In this document: in pieces, positions 43,589-52,667 of the stretch | How positions within the stretch are numbered: the stretch's first letter is position 1 | Layout of the letters: each line of letters opens with the position of its first letter | Source of the DNA: CAXBNB01 sp040222275 | GTDB lineage: Bacteria; Bacteroidota; Bacteroidia; Cytophagales; Cyclobacteriaceae | Reading direction: 5' to 3' | Assembly (NCBI GenBank): GCA_040222275.1 | Contig: JAVKDJ010000048.1 | Span: 124,001-188,000 of the forward strand | DNA: 64,000 nt | The notes under the pieces: model-generated | Seen by the model: the letters and a program-made list of their open reading frames with translations, nothing else | Database searches by the model: none | What the model was told of the DNA's origin: nothing | Position numbers and translations under genes: made by a program

Positions 43589-44461
43589 TTACATCTGCCA
43601 TTGTTGTTTTCTAAATTCCCCTGGGCTTCTGCCGGTCATTTTTTTAAATAACCGCGAGAAGTACGAAAGGTTGGACAACCCGATCTTATCAGCTATTTCA
43701 GGTATGGTATTGGTAGTGGTAGTCAGCAGCAGCTGGGCCCTTTCTATTCTTTTGGACTGGATATAATTTACAGGCCTGATTCCGAAGAGGTCGTTGAAAA
43801 GGCGTGAATAATAGTCGGTATTCATAAATGCCCGTTTGGCAAGGGCATCAACACTCAATTCTTTTTGTAGGTTTTCATTGATGAAGGCTATGCTTTCGGT
43901 TATTTTTTGTGCTGAAATGGAGTCATTGTTTGACATGATGTTTTTTTCCAAAACAAATCTTGAAAAAAGTGCCAACAAGATGCCCTGGGTTTCCAGAAAA
44001 GCGGAGGTAGTCATTTGTTCATTCCTTTTTTCATAAGACAACAACGTGGGGTGGTTGTCATATACTTTTGGGTCGTCATTTACAAGACTCCTGTCCGGGT
44101 TTAATTCAATCAGGCGTTTGAAGTTTTCAATGTCCATAGCAGTGGCTTCCACTTCATATATGAAAGATTTTATATTGTAAATAGATAATCCATTGCCTAC
44201 CTCCTCGAAAAAGCTGATGTAATATTGGTTGAGGTGCTCTTCACATTTATACCTGCTATAGGTGTAGCTTGGTATCAGGTACAAATAGCCTGGTTTCAGT
44301 GCGTAGGTATTGCCCCCATGGAAGACCTTGCCATTTCCCCCATCAATATAATACATGCGGGTGAACGGGCTGATTACATTGTCATAGTCCCACCTGTGGT
44401 CTAACGCCACATGGCCGATATTGATCAGGGACAGAGTAAGCGATTTTAAGGATTTGTGCAC
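43589..44461 (-). CDS. AraC family transcriptional regulator
   Basis: A 290-residue regulator. The N-terminal cupin-like sensing domain (about residues 15-95) includes GGNTYALKPGYLYLIPS. The C-terminal AraC DNA-binding domain (about 190-288) has two helix-turn-helix units: LSVDALAKRAFMNTDYYSRLFN and IPEIADKIGLSNLSYFSRLFKK, followed by TGRSPGEFRKQ. It probably senses a sugar and activates the GH92 or the divergent cytochrome/DUF1501 operon. The start is GTG at 44461: no ATG lies near the domain start, and the frame stays open upstream without any start codon. A strong inverted repeat abuts this GTG. Confidence 0.9.
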   Translation of the reverse strand: MHKSLKSLTLSLINIGHVALDHRWDYDNVISPFTRMYYIDGGNGKVFHGGNTYALKPGYLYLIPSYTYSRYKCEEHLNQYYISFFEEVGNGLSIYNIKSFIYEVEATAMDIENFKRLIELNPDRSLVNDDPKVYDNHPTLLSYEKRNEQMTTSAFLETQGILLALFSRFVLEKNIMSNNDSISAQKITESIAFINENLQKELSVDALAKRAFMNTDYYSRLFNDLFGIRPVNYIQSKRIERAQLLLTTTTNTIPEIADKIGLSNLSYFSRLFKKMTGRSPGEFRKQQWQM

Positions 44462-44462
44462 T

Positions 44463-44488
44463 TTTTTAGGTTTTTTAAAACCTAAAAA
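44463..44488. repeat. Perfect 12-bp inverted repeat abutting the AraC start codon
   Basis: TTTTTAGGTTTT (44463-44474) and AAAACCTAAAAA (44477-44488) are exact inverted copies separated by TT. The repeat ends one base before the GTG start of the AraC gene. It could be an autoregulatory operator or a leader hairpin that hides the start region. Confidence 0.65.
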
Positions 44489-44747
44489 TAATAAAAATTA
44501 AGCCAAAAAGTCGGATATGTACATTTTTGTGTCAGATGTGGATATTCCTGTTTTGCAAGGTGAAATTTATCTTTGTAAATGGTTGCTCAAAAAGATGGGA
44601 GCACCAGATTGGTGGATTGCTTATGAAGCTTAGGTGTTGCGTTCTACTAAAAATGTTACACCGAAATGGACAATAAGTCCAACTGGTCGTCCATCCGGGT
44701 GAATAGATTTATACCTGGATACTCACTATTAATTTTTTTGAACAGGA

Positions 44748-47700
44748 ATGAAGCACAAGTCGTTACTTTATCTGATTTTTGGTTTGCTGATAACCGCATG
44801 TGGTCCCGAACTGCCTGAAGATGTGGCTGTGGCATATAAAGAACTGCCTCAGGCATTGGATTTCAATGTGCACGTAAAACCCATTTTGTCGGACAAGTGC
44901 TTTCTTTGCCATGGACCTGACAAAGCCAACCAGCAGGCCGATCTGCGGCTAGATATGCCTGATGCTGCCTATGCCGAATTGGTCAATTCCCCGGGTAAAA
45001 AAGGCATTACACCAGGCAAACCCAACAAAAGTGAAGTGTACCACAGGATCATATCGCATGATCCGGAATACCTGATGCCTACTCCCAAATCCAATTTGAA
45101 GCTCAGTGCCTATGAAAAGGCGGTATTGGTCAAATGGATTGAAGACGGGGCTGAATACAAGCCACACTGGGCGTTTATTCCACCCAAGGAACCAAAAGTT
45201 CCGTCTGTTAAAGTAGCTGATTGGACCCAAAACCCAATAGACAATTTTGTAGCCCGGAAACTGGAGACCAAAAAGCTCGAGCCTTCAGCCGCAGCAGGCA
45301 AGGAAATCTTGCTCAGGCGTTTGACGTTCGACCTCACCGGGCTTCCCCCAACTGTTGAAGAAATCAACAATTTCATTGCCGATGAATCCGACAATGCCTA
45401 CGAAAAGCAGGTGGACAGGCTATTGGCTTCCCCACATTATGGCGAAAAAATGGCACTCGACTGGATGGACCTGGCCAGGTTTGCCGATACCCATGGATAC
45501 AGTGTGGACAGGTATCGGGATATGAGCCCATGGCGAGATTGGGTCATCAAAGCTTTCAACAAAAATCTGCCTTACGATGAGTTCGTTACCTGGCAACTGG
45601 CGGGGGACATGCTGCCAAATCCCACAAAGGAACAGGTTTTGGCTACAGCATTTAACAGGATACATCCCCAAAATATGGAAGGTGGTATTATCCCCGAAGA
45701 ATTCAGGGTGGAATATGTAGTAGATCGTGCCAACACGGTGGGCCTGGCTTTTATGGCCCTTACGGTAGGTTGTGCCAAATGCCACGACCATAAATATGAC
45801 CCCATTTCACAAAAGAATTTTTACGAGCTCACCAGCTTTTTCAACAATGTGAATGAAGCCGGCCAGATTTCGTGGGATGACGCCATGCCTGTGCCCACCA
45901 TGCTGTGGACAACAGAAAAACAAGATGAGTTGCTGGCCTTACTTGACAATGAAGTGGACAAGAAAGAAACCGACCTTAGTAGTGTCGTCAAATCGGAGCG
46001 TGCTTCTTTTGATAACTGGCTGGACAATAAAGGACATTCAGGTATTCGGTCTGCTTCTTACCCCAAAGGAATCGAGGGGCATTTTACCTTCGACAGGTCG
46101 AGCCTGGCCAATAAGATCAATCCGGGGCAAAAGGGGGAAATGAAACGTCAGGGATCCAATGATGAGAAACCTGAATTTACAGAAGGATCGAATGGTATGG
46201 GGTTGAAATTGAATGGGGACGCATGGTTCGATTGTGGACCGGTAGGCAGGTTCAGGAGAAGTGAACCCTTTAGTGCAGGCATCAAAGTGAATATTCCAAA
46301 AGACATCAAAAATGGGGTCATTTTTCATAAAGGAATAGGGGCTGCACTTTACAACTTCAGGGGCTTTCACTTGGCCATCAAGGACAACAAACTCGAGCTC
46401 CTGATGGCACATACCCAGCCAGACAATGCCATTATAGAATATGGCCAGGACCTCCCCAGGGACAAATGGATACATTTGGTGGTGACTTATGATGGTTCCA
46501 GCGAAGCTAAAGGGTTTAAGGTGTATCTGGATGGTGACGAACTGAAAACCACAGTAGCGGTAGATAACCTGTACAAAGACATCACCTTTTACGGTAAAGG
46601 AAACAAAGGTGAGCCCGGTTTGCAGGTGGGTGCCAGGTGGCGGGGAATTGGTATCGGCGGGGCTGTAGTAGATGATATCATGGCTTTCGACAGGGAGCTT
46701 ACCGCAATAGAAGTGGCTGGACTGTACGACCAAAAGCAGTTGGAGGACGTTGCAACCAAATCCAAAAACGAATTGTCCAAAACAGAAAAGGAATTACTCT
46801 TCACTTATTTTCTGCACAACCACTCCAAATCATACGGTGATGCACTGAAAAAAATAGAGCAAGCAAGAACAGCCCGGGCAGATAGCGTGGAAGGAGTACA
46901 GGAGCTGATGGTGATGAAGGAAATGAAAGAACGACGCAGGGCATTTGTGCTGGAAAGGGGGCTATACGATGCTTATGGCGAGGAAGTGTTTCCCAACACC
47001 CCGGAAAGCGTAATGCCAATGCCGGAGGGCTTGCCCCGTAACAGGTTGGGCTTTGCAAAATGGCTGCTCCATGACGACCATCCACTAACAGCAAGGGTGA
47101 CTGTGAACAGGTACTGGCAAAACTATTTTGGTAGGGGAATTGTGCGTACCACTGAAGATTTCGGCAATCAGGGCGAATTGCCCAGCCACCCTGAGCTGTT
47201 GGACTGGCTGGCAACTGAATTTATTAAATCAGGGTGGGATGTAAAGGCATTGCAAAAACTCATTGTGATGTCCGCCACTTACAGGCAGGACTCCTACACC
47301 AGCGACCAGTTGAGGGAGATCGATAGTGAAAATATACTCCTTGCCAGGGGACCATCCGCCCGTTTGACCGGCGAAATGATCAGGGACAATGCCCTGATGG
47401 CCAGTGGCTTGCTCAATGATAGTATAGGTGGAAAAAGTGTGAAACCTTATCAGCCTGTAGGCCTGTGGAAGGTGAACGGGCAACAGTACAAACGTGATTC
47501 TGCCGAAAAACTTTACAGAAGAAGCCTTTACACCATTTGGAAGCGGTCTGTACCACATCCAACACTTGCTACATTTGATACACCAGAAAGGAGTGAGTGT
47601 ACCGTAAGGCGGCAGAAAACCAATACCCCTTTGCAGGCGTTGGTGTTACTCAATGACCCTACATTCATTGAAACTTCCAAAGCGATTGGGGAATACATGA

Positions 47701-47966
47701 CCCGACTGGATGACCCGGAGGAAGGCATATCACAGGCATTTCTTAAACTCACCGGGAGAAAGCCCAAAAGTGAAGAGCTTGACATATTAAAGGAATTGCA
47801 GAAAAGGGAATATGCCAAACTGGTGGAAAAGGAAGAAAAAGCCATGGGCTGGTTGGCTGCTGGTGAATACCAGCACGACAGCTCCCTGGATCCAAAAATG
47901 ATTGCTGCCAACGCCGTGGTAGCCAGTACTATAATGAACGCAGACGCAACTATAACAAAAAGATAA
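44748..47966 (+). CDS. PSCyt1/DUF1549/LamG/DUF1553 lipoprotein (planctomycete-type)
   Basis: A 1072-residue lipoprotein (lipobox LLITAC, Cys18). A planctomycete-type cytochrome c domain comes first with CFLCHGPD (haem site 51-55). DUF1549 follows (about 155-360, LLRRLTFDLTGLPPT and MALDWMDLARFADTHGY). A LamG-like sandwich is inserted (about 455-640). DUF1553 completes it (about 740-1030, RLGFAKWLLHDDHPLTARVTVNRYWQNYFG and TPLQALVLLNDPTF). Such proteins are abundant in Planctomycetes and occur in Bacteroidota; they are thought to take part in extracellular or periplasmic sugar metabolism, with the haem pointing to electron transfer, but no activity is established. The DUF1501 gene starts 3 bases after its stop. 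Confidence 0.92.
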   Translation: MKHKSLLYLIFGLLITACGPELPEDVAVAYKELPQALDFNVHVKPILSDKCFLCHGPDKANQQADLRLDMPDAAYAELVNSPGKKGITPGKPNKSEVYHRIISHDPEYLMPTPKSNLKLSAYEKAVLVKWIEDGAEYKPHWAFIPPKEPKVPSVKVADWTQNPIDNFVARKLETKKLEPSAAAGKEILLRRLTFDLTGLPPTVEEINNFIADESDNAYEKQVDRLLASPHYGEKMALDWMDLARFADTHGYSVDRYRDMSPWRDWVIKAFNKNLPYDEFVTWQLAGDMLPNPTKEQVLATAFNRIHPQNMEGGIIPEEFRVEYVVDRANTVGLAFMALTVGCAKCHDHKYDPISQKNFYELTSFFNNVNEAGQISWDDAMPVPTMLWTTEKQDELLALLDNEVDKKETDLSSVVKSERASFDNWLDNKGHSGIRSASYPKGIEGHFTFDRSSLANKINPGQKGEMKRQGSNDEKPEFTEGSNGMGLKLNGDAWFDCGPVGRFRRSEPFSAGIKVNIPKDIKNGVIFHKGIGAALYNFRGFHLAIKDNKLELLMAHTQPDNAIIEYGQDLPRDKWIHLVVTYDGSSEAKGFKVYLDGDELKTTVAVDNLYKDITFYGKGNKGEPGLQVGARWRGIGIGGAVVDDIMAFDRELTAIEVAGLYDQKQLEDVATKSKNELSKTEKELLFTYFLHNHSKSYGDALKKIEQARTARADSVEGVQELMVMKEMKERRRAFVLERGLYDAYGEEVFPNTPESVMPMPEGLPRNRLGFAKWLLHDDHPLTARVTVNRYWQNYFGRGIVRTTEDFGNQGELPSHPELLDWLATEFIKSGWDVKALQKLIVMSATYRQDSYTSDQLREIDSENILLARGPSARLTGEMIRDNALMASGLLNDSIGGKSVKPYQPVGLWKVNGQQYKRDSAEKLYRRSLYTIWKRSVPHPTLATFDTPERSECTVRRQKTNTPLQALVLLNDPTFIETSKAIGEYMTRLDDPEEGISQAFLKLTGRKPKSEELDILKELQKREYAKLVEKEEKAMGWLAAGEYQHDSSLDPKMIAANAVVASTIMNADATITKR

Positions 47967-47969
47967 GCC

Positions 47970-49466
47970 ATGTGTAGCCATCATGATATATTAAGGTCCA
48001 ACAACAAAGACCTGCAACAGGTAGAAAAGATCATTGACCGCCGTGAGTTTCTTACGAAAACCTCATTGGGATTAGGAGCGATGGCTTTGGGCTCCCTGCT
48101 GGGAACAGACAAACTTTTGGCTTCCACAGGGAATGACAATCCAATCTCCGGGCCAAACGGTATTTCCGGGTTGCCACATTTCATACCGAAAGCCAAAAGG
48201 ATCATTTACCTGTTTCAAAGTGGCGGGCCATCGCAGTTGGAGACTTTCGATTACAAGCCTAAGCTTTATGACATGCAGGGGCAGGAGTTGCCTGGTTCAG
48301 TCAGGGGTGGCCAAAGACTGACCGGTATGAGTGCCGACCAGACATCCCTTCCGGTTGCTTCTTCTATCTACAAGTTTGACCAGTATGGGGAAAGCCGGGC
48401 TTGGGTGAGCGAACTGATGCCACATACAGCAGAGGTGGTAGATGACCTGTGTTTTATCAAGACCCTACATACCGAGCAGATCAACCATGACCCTGCCATC
48501 ACCTTTTTTCAAACAGGCCACCAACTACCAGGCCGCCCATCCATTGGCTCCTGGTTGAGCTACGGGCTGGGGTCATCGAACCAAAACCTGCCTTCCTTTA
48601 TCGTCCTGGTATCGAAAAATGCTGGCGGCCAACCGCTGTATGCCAGGTTATGGGGCAATGGTTTTTTGCCTACTGAGCACCAGGGGGTGCAGTTTCGCTC
48701 CGGCAAAGACCCTGTGCTCTACCTCAGCAACCCCGAAAACTTCGATGGAGATGATAGGAGGCAAATGCTGGATTACCTGAAAAAGCTGAATAATGTACAA
48801 TTTGATACCTATGGAGACCCGGAAATCAATGCCAGGATAGCACAATATGAAATGGCCTATCGCATGCAAACGTCTGTACCGGAAGTTACAGACATGAGCG
48901 ATGAACCAGATTATGTATTTGATATGTATGGGCCAGACAGTAGGGATCCGGGTACCTATGCAGCCAATTGCCTGATGGCCAGAAAGCTGCTGGAAAAGGA
49001 TGTGAAATTTGTGCAATTGTACCACCAGGGCTGGGACCAACATGGTGGATTGCCCGGTGGTATCAAAAGACAATGCCAAAATACCGACCAGGCCACTGCG
49101 GCTTTGATCAAAGATTTGAAGCAAAGGGGAATGCTTGAGGATACCCTTGTGATATGGGGTGGTGAATTTGGCCGTACCGTCTATTCCCAGGGAAAACTTA
49201 CAGCAACCAACTATGGCAGGGACCATCATCCAAGGTGCTTCACCATGTGGATGGCTGGTGCAGGTGTGAAGGCAGGCTATTCGCATGGCGAAACGGACGA
49301 CTTTAGCTACAACATAGTGAAAGACCCGGTACATGTGCATGATTTTCACGCCACACTGCTCCACCTGGCTGGTGTGGACCATGAGAGGCTCACTTTCAAA
49401 CACCAGGGTAGGAGGTACCGCTTAACCGATGTTCACGGGCATGTAGTAAAAGATGTCCTGACCTAG
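47970..49466 (+). CDS. Tat-exported DUF1501 family protein
   Basis: A 498-residue protein with a twin-arginine signal (DRREFLTKTSLGLGAMALGSLLG, about residues 23-45). The rest is DUF1501, an alkaline-phosphatase/sulfatase-like fold. Supporting segments are RIIYLFQSGGPSQLETFDYKP, IGSWLSYGLGS, LYHQGWDQHGGLP, VIWGGEFGRT and YGRDHHPRCFTMWMAGAG, rich in His and Asp that could bind metal. DUF1501 genes are regularly paired with DUF1549/DUF1553 genes, as here (3-base spacing). The substrate is unknown. It acts in the periplasm or beyond. Confidence 0.92.
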   Translation: MCSHHDILRSNNKDLQQVEKIIDRREFLTKTSLGLGAMALGSLLGTDKLLASTGNDNPISGPNGISGLPHFIPKAKRIIYLFQSGGPSQLETFDYKPKLYDMQGQELPGSVRGGQRLTGMSADQTSLPVASSIYKFDQYGESRAWVSELMPHTAEVVDDLCFIKTLHTEQINHDPAITFFQTGHQLPGRPSIGSWLSYGLGSSNQNLPSFIVLVSKNAGGQPLYARLWGNGFLPTEHQGVQFRSGKDPVLYLSNPENFDGDDRRQMLDYLKKLNNVQFDTYGDPEINARIAQYEMAYRMQTSVPEVTDMSDEPDYVFDMYGPDSRDPGTYAANCLMARKLLEKDVKFVQLYHQGWDQHGGLPGGIKRQCQNTDQATAALIKDLKQRGMLEDTLVIWGGEFGRTVYSQGKLTATNYGRDHHPRCFTMWMAGAGVKAGYSHGETDDFSYNIVKDPVHVHDFHATLLHLAGVDHERLTFKHQGRRYRLTDVHGHVVKDVLT

Positions 49467-49508
49467 ACAAAATCAGTTCACAGAAAAACAACCAACAATA
49501 ATAGATTC

Positions 49509-50612
49509 ATGAAATCAAGAAGGGAATTTGTAAAGAAAACAGCACTGGCATCAGCAATCACAGCCTCCTTGCCATCTTTTGGATTTAATATCCTAAAAGG
49601 AAAAGCGCCGGATAACCAGCTGGTAGGACATGGCGAATACCAGTACAAAGTGATAAGGGATTGGGCCAAAATGTCATTGGCACACAACCCAATACTTAAC
49701 TGCCATGAAATGGTCATGGACAGCAAAGGGCACCTGATTATGATTGGCGATCACACCGACAACAATATTTTTGTTTTCGACAAATCCGGTAAGTTACTGG
49801 ACAGCTGGGGTACCCGATATCCCGGAGGGCATGGGTTGACCCTGTCTAAAGAAGGCGAGGAGGATTTTCTCTTCATTGTGGATTGCGGATGGTATCAGGA
49901 CAAGTTTGGAAAATGGAACAAACAGGCCGGAGTAGTAAGTAAGACGACATTGGATGGGCGCTTGCTGTTCAACCTTCCCGATCCAAGGATTACCGGTATC
50001 TACAAAGAAGATGAACCCTTTATGCCAACTGAAACCGCTGTAGGGCCCAATGGGGATATTTATGTGGCGGATGGATATGGATCGGACTATATCCTTCAGT
50101 ACAACAGCAAGGGGGAATACATCCGGCATTTTGGTGGCCGCAACAACAAGAACAAAGACCACAACCTGGCCAATGCCCATGGGGTAGCCATAGACTACAG
50201 GGACAAGTCCAACCCGGTTTTGATTTGTACCTCACGCTCGGAAAACTGTTTCAAATACTTTACCCTGGATGGAAAATATATAAAGACCATTAACATGCCG
50301 GGGCTGTTTGTATGCAGGCCGGTGATGGATGGGGCCAATCTATATGCGGGGGTTTGTTGGTCCAAAACCAGGGAAGAAAACAAAAGGCAGGCCGATACAG
50401 GTTTTCTTACCATTATGGAAGGGGACAAGGTGGTATCCAATCCCGGAGGTACCCAACCTGAATATGTGAATGAGGAACTTCAACAAATGTACCAGGCCGA
50501 GGACAAATTGTTTAACCATGGGCACGATGTTTGTGTCGATGGCGACAAGAATCTTTACCTGTGCCAGTGGAATGCCCATCATACGCCACCAATTAAGTTG
50601 GAGCGGGTTTAG
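49509..50612 (+). CDS. Tat-exported NHL-repeat beta-propeller protein
   Basis: A 367-residue exported protein with a twin-arginine signal (KSRREFVKKTALASAITASLP). The body is a six-bladed NHL-type propeller, with blades such as GHLIMIGDHTDNNIFVFDKSGKLLDSWG, TAVGPNGDIYVADGYGSDYILQYNSKG and NLYLCQWN. NHL proteins of this kind are found beside DUF1501 operons; some relatives act as lyases or binding proteins, but I see no catalytic signature. It follows the DUF1501 gene by 42 bases and is probably cotranscribed. Several cysteines (for example CTSRSENCF) may be structural. Confidence 0.85.
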   Translation: MKSRREFVKKTALASAITASLPSFGFNILKGKAPDNQLVGHGEYQYKVIRDWAKMSLAHNPILNCHEMVMDSKGHLIMIGDHTDNNIFVFDKSGKLLDSWGTRYPGGHGLTLSKEGEEDFLFIVDCGWYQDKFGKWNKQAGVVSKTTLDGRLLFNLPDPRITGIYKEDEPFMPTETAVGPNGDIYVADGYGSDYILQYNSKGEYIRHFGGRNNKNKDHNLANAHGVAIDYRDKSNPVLICTSRSENCFKYFTLDGKYIKTINMPGLFVCRPVMDGANLYAGVCWSKTREENKRQADTGFLTIMEGDKVVSNPGGTQPEYVNEELQQMYQAEDKLFNHGHDVCVDGDKNLYLCQWNAHHTPPIKLERV

Positions 50613-50722
50613 TGAAGAGAGGTCAATACTTCGGCCAGACCTGTTTCTGATATGATGGTAAATAAACCAACATGGCCTATATTCGAATGTATTTAATTGT
50701 TATATAATAAAAGAAGTAGGAT

Positions 50723-52108
50723 ATGAATTTTGAATTGTTTTTGGGTCGGTTCCACCCGTTGGTTGTGCACTTGCCAATCGGTTTTTTATTGCTGGCAGCC
50801 ATCATGGAAGGACTGTCAAGGTTGTTTAAGGAAAAATTCTCAGGATTGGATTTGGCGATTTCCATCTCCATTCTTTGTGGGGGTTTTGGTGCTGTGGGAT
50901 CTGCGGTGATTGGTTATCTGCTTGCCGGGGGCGGAGGGTACGATGAACAAACCTTGTTCTGGCACAAATGGCTTGGTATAGGTCTGGGCATCCTGGCCTT
51001 TTTTGGTTGGGCTGTTAAGGCCGGTTATGTTAAAATGCCCAGGCAGTCTGCTTCTATTATTATCGGGCTTCTTGTATTGCTGGTGTCGGTAACCGGCCAT
51101 TTGGGGGGTAACCTCACCCATGGCAGTGATTACCTACTCACTTATGCGCCGAAATTTGTAAAACAATTGGCAGGGTCAGGTGCTGAGAACGCCGGGGGTG
51201 CCGATATTCCTTTACATCCGGATTCGGTGGTCGTATTCCAACATCTCGTGCAGCCTGCGTTGGTTAAAAAGTGTGGAAGTTGCCATGGTGAAACCAAATC
51301 CCAGGGTGGGCTGATGGTTACCTCTCAGGAAGGCCTGGAAAAAGGTGGAGATGATGGGCCAGCTGTGGTGGCCGGAAAGCCACATGAAAGCGAACTGTTC
51401 ATGCGGGTTACCCTGCCACAAAGCAGCAAGAAATTTATGCCGCCAAAAGGCGATCCGTTGACTTATAGCGAACTAAAAATATTGGAATGGTGGGTAGCGA
51501 GTGGGGCGTCCTATCATGCCACACTCACTGAAAATGAAGTGCCGGCGGAAATCAAATCCTTGTTGCTGAGGGATTATGGTGTAGATACCAAACCCAAACC
51601 CTATTATGAAATGGTGCAGGTGCCTATGTTGGGCAATGCAGAAATACAAAAGTTGACAGAAGCAGGCTTGATGGTGGAGCCATTGTCCAGTGGCCATCAT
51701 TTTCTACAGGTGAAAAGCGGTGTTAAAAGTGTGACCAGGGATCAGATCGATCAATTGCTGGTGGCCAGTGAACAAGTGACCTGGCTCGACCTGAGTGATA
51801 AAATGGTGGGCGATGAAATGCTGACCTCAGTTGGCAAATTGGTCAACCTTACCAAGTTGAAACTGAACAACAACCCGATCACTGACAATGGCTTGTCCAA
51901 ACTAAAAGACCTCAAGCACCTCGAAATGTTGAACCTGTACGGCACAGACATTAGCGACGAAAGCATTCAAACATTTAAGCAAATGCCCGCATTGAGGAGC
52001 TTATATCTATGGCAATCGAAAATGACGACAGAGGGTATTGAAAACCTGCGGAAGGCATTGCCAAAGGTGAAAATAATCGTAGGATTTGAAAACACGGCCA
52101 TCAGTTGA
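50723..52108 (+). CDS. DUF2231 membrane domain fused to cytochrome c and leucine-rich repeats
   Basis: A 461-residue three-part protein. Residues 1-135 are a DUF2231-like membrane domain with about four helices and conserved histidines (FHPLVVHLPIGF, H81, GH126) that could bind haem b. Residues about 165-260 are a PSCyt1-type cytochrome domain with CGSCH (184-188) and MPPKGDPLT. Residues about 345-455 form leucine-rich repeats (LTKLKLNNNPITDNGLSKL, LEMLNLYGTDISDESIQ). The architecture suggests an inner-membrane quinone- or electron-linked anchor that docks a partner through its repeats. It closes the DUF1553-DUF1501-NHL operon and is the likely electron exit point, by inference. Confidence 0.87.
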   Translation: MNFELFLGRFHPLVVHLPIGFLLLAAIMEGLSRLFKEKFSGLDLAISISILCGGFGAVGSAVIGYLLAGGGGYDEQTLFWHKWLGIGLGILAFFGWAVKAGYVKMPRQSASIIIGLLVLLVSVTGHLGGNLTHGSDYLLTYAPKFVKQLAGSGAENAGGADIPLHPDSVVVFQHLVQPALVKKCGSCHGETKSQGGLMVTSQEGLEKGGDDGPAVVAGKPHESELFMRVTLPQSSKKFMPPKGDPLTYSELKILEWWVASGASYHATLTENEVPAEIKSLLLRDYGVDTKPKPYYEMVQVPMLGNAEIQKLTEAGLMVEPLSSGHHFLQVKSGVKSVTRDQIDQLLVASEQVTWLDLSDKMVGDEMLTSVGKLVNLTKLKLNNNPITDNGLSKLKDLKHLEMLNLYGTDISDESIQTFKQMPALRSLYLWQSKMTTEGIENLRKALPKVKIIVGFENTAIS

Positions 52109-52149
52109 TAACTTGTGAATAACGGGTGGGAAAGTTGTAAATAACTAGC

Positions 52150-52430
52150 GGGTCGATTTTTTGGTAAAAATAGTTGACTCATCTACCTTAGTATCACCAA
52201 GCAAGAGATATAAAGTTAATCTTTCAGGTTGGTTCCAATGAGAGGAAGATAAGAAAGGACACGTCCTTTTGGTTCGAAGCTCAAACGAACTTTTAACAAA
52301 AGAAGGTTGGCGCAAGTTGGCCGGATCGTGTTAAAGACTTTTAACTGTAACTTGGCGATTGATGGAAACTACGGTTACTATTAATTGAAAGGGGTGTGCG
52401 TTCTTTGGAACTTGCACCCTTTTTGTTTTT
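52150..52430 (+). ncRNA. Candidate structured small RNA (unidentified)
   Basis: The gap after the DUF2231 gene contains a series of hairpins on the plus strand. They are AAAGGA-CACG-TCCTTT (52254-52269), GTTCG-n9-CGAAC (52272-52290), GGTTGGC-GCAA-GTTGGCC with a GNRA loop and GU pairs (52305-52322), GTTAAA-GACT-TTTAAC (52330-52345) and GTAAC-n22-GTTAC (52347-52378), ending in a terminator at 52388-52430. CTTTCA (52221-52226) can pair with TGAAAG (52386-52391) to close the whole. No open frame of interest runs through it and the next gene starts 370 bases later. It does not resemble tRNA, tmRNA, SRP RNA or RNase P RNA. The 5' end is a guess. Confidence 0.55.
52388..52430 (+). terminator. Intrinsic terminator of the candidate RNA
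   Basis: AAAGGG pairs with CCCTTT, TGC with GCA and GTTC with GAAC around a TTTG loop, with small bulges, followed by TTTTTGTTTTT. It is 280 bases after the DUF2231 stop and could end either that operon or a separate small RNA. Confidence 0.75.
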
Positions 52431-52570
52431 ATCCCTTCAGTGTGGGTCTAATAAAAATAATCCATCCTAGTTTTGCGGATCAAGCGGAAAACCTGTGGGG
52501 TAATTGTGTCCGTCTAAGAAAAAAACAAAGGGTGATTGTAGTGCTACTGAGTGATTTTTGCTTGTGACAC

Positions 52571-52667
52571 AGATTCTTCACTACGTTCAGAATGACAAGG
52601 TAAGGGCAGTGGCCTACATTGTCATCCTGACTGTAAGGAAGCCATGTCTGCCGACAGGCAGGGATCT
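52571..52667. repeat. REP-like palindromic repeat
   Basis: The left arm AGATTCTTCACTACGTTCAG plus AATGACA (52571-52597) is an imperfect inverted copy of TGTCATCCTGACTGTAAGGA and GGATCT (52620-52667). The right arm is split by a small hairpin CTGCC-GACA-GGCAG (52648-52661). GTCATCCTGA...GAAGGATCT-type units are familiar extragenic repeats in Bacteroidota and other bacteria. No RAYT transposase gene is nearby. The flanking 52431-52570 and 52668-52798 hold nothing else that I can identify. Confidence 0.6.

Noticed and set aside
52100..52140. TTGTGAATAA and TTGTAAATAA resembling DnaA boxes
   Set aside because: Only two imperfect copies, next to a gene end; too few and too degenerate for an origin.
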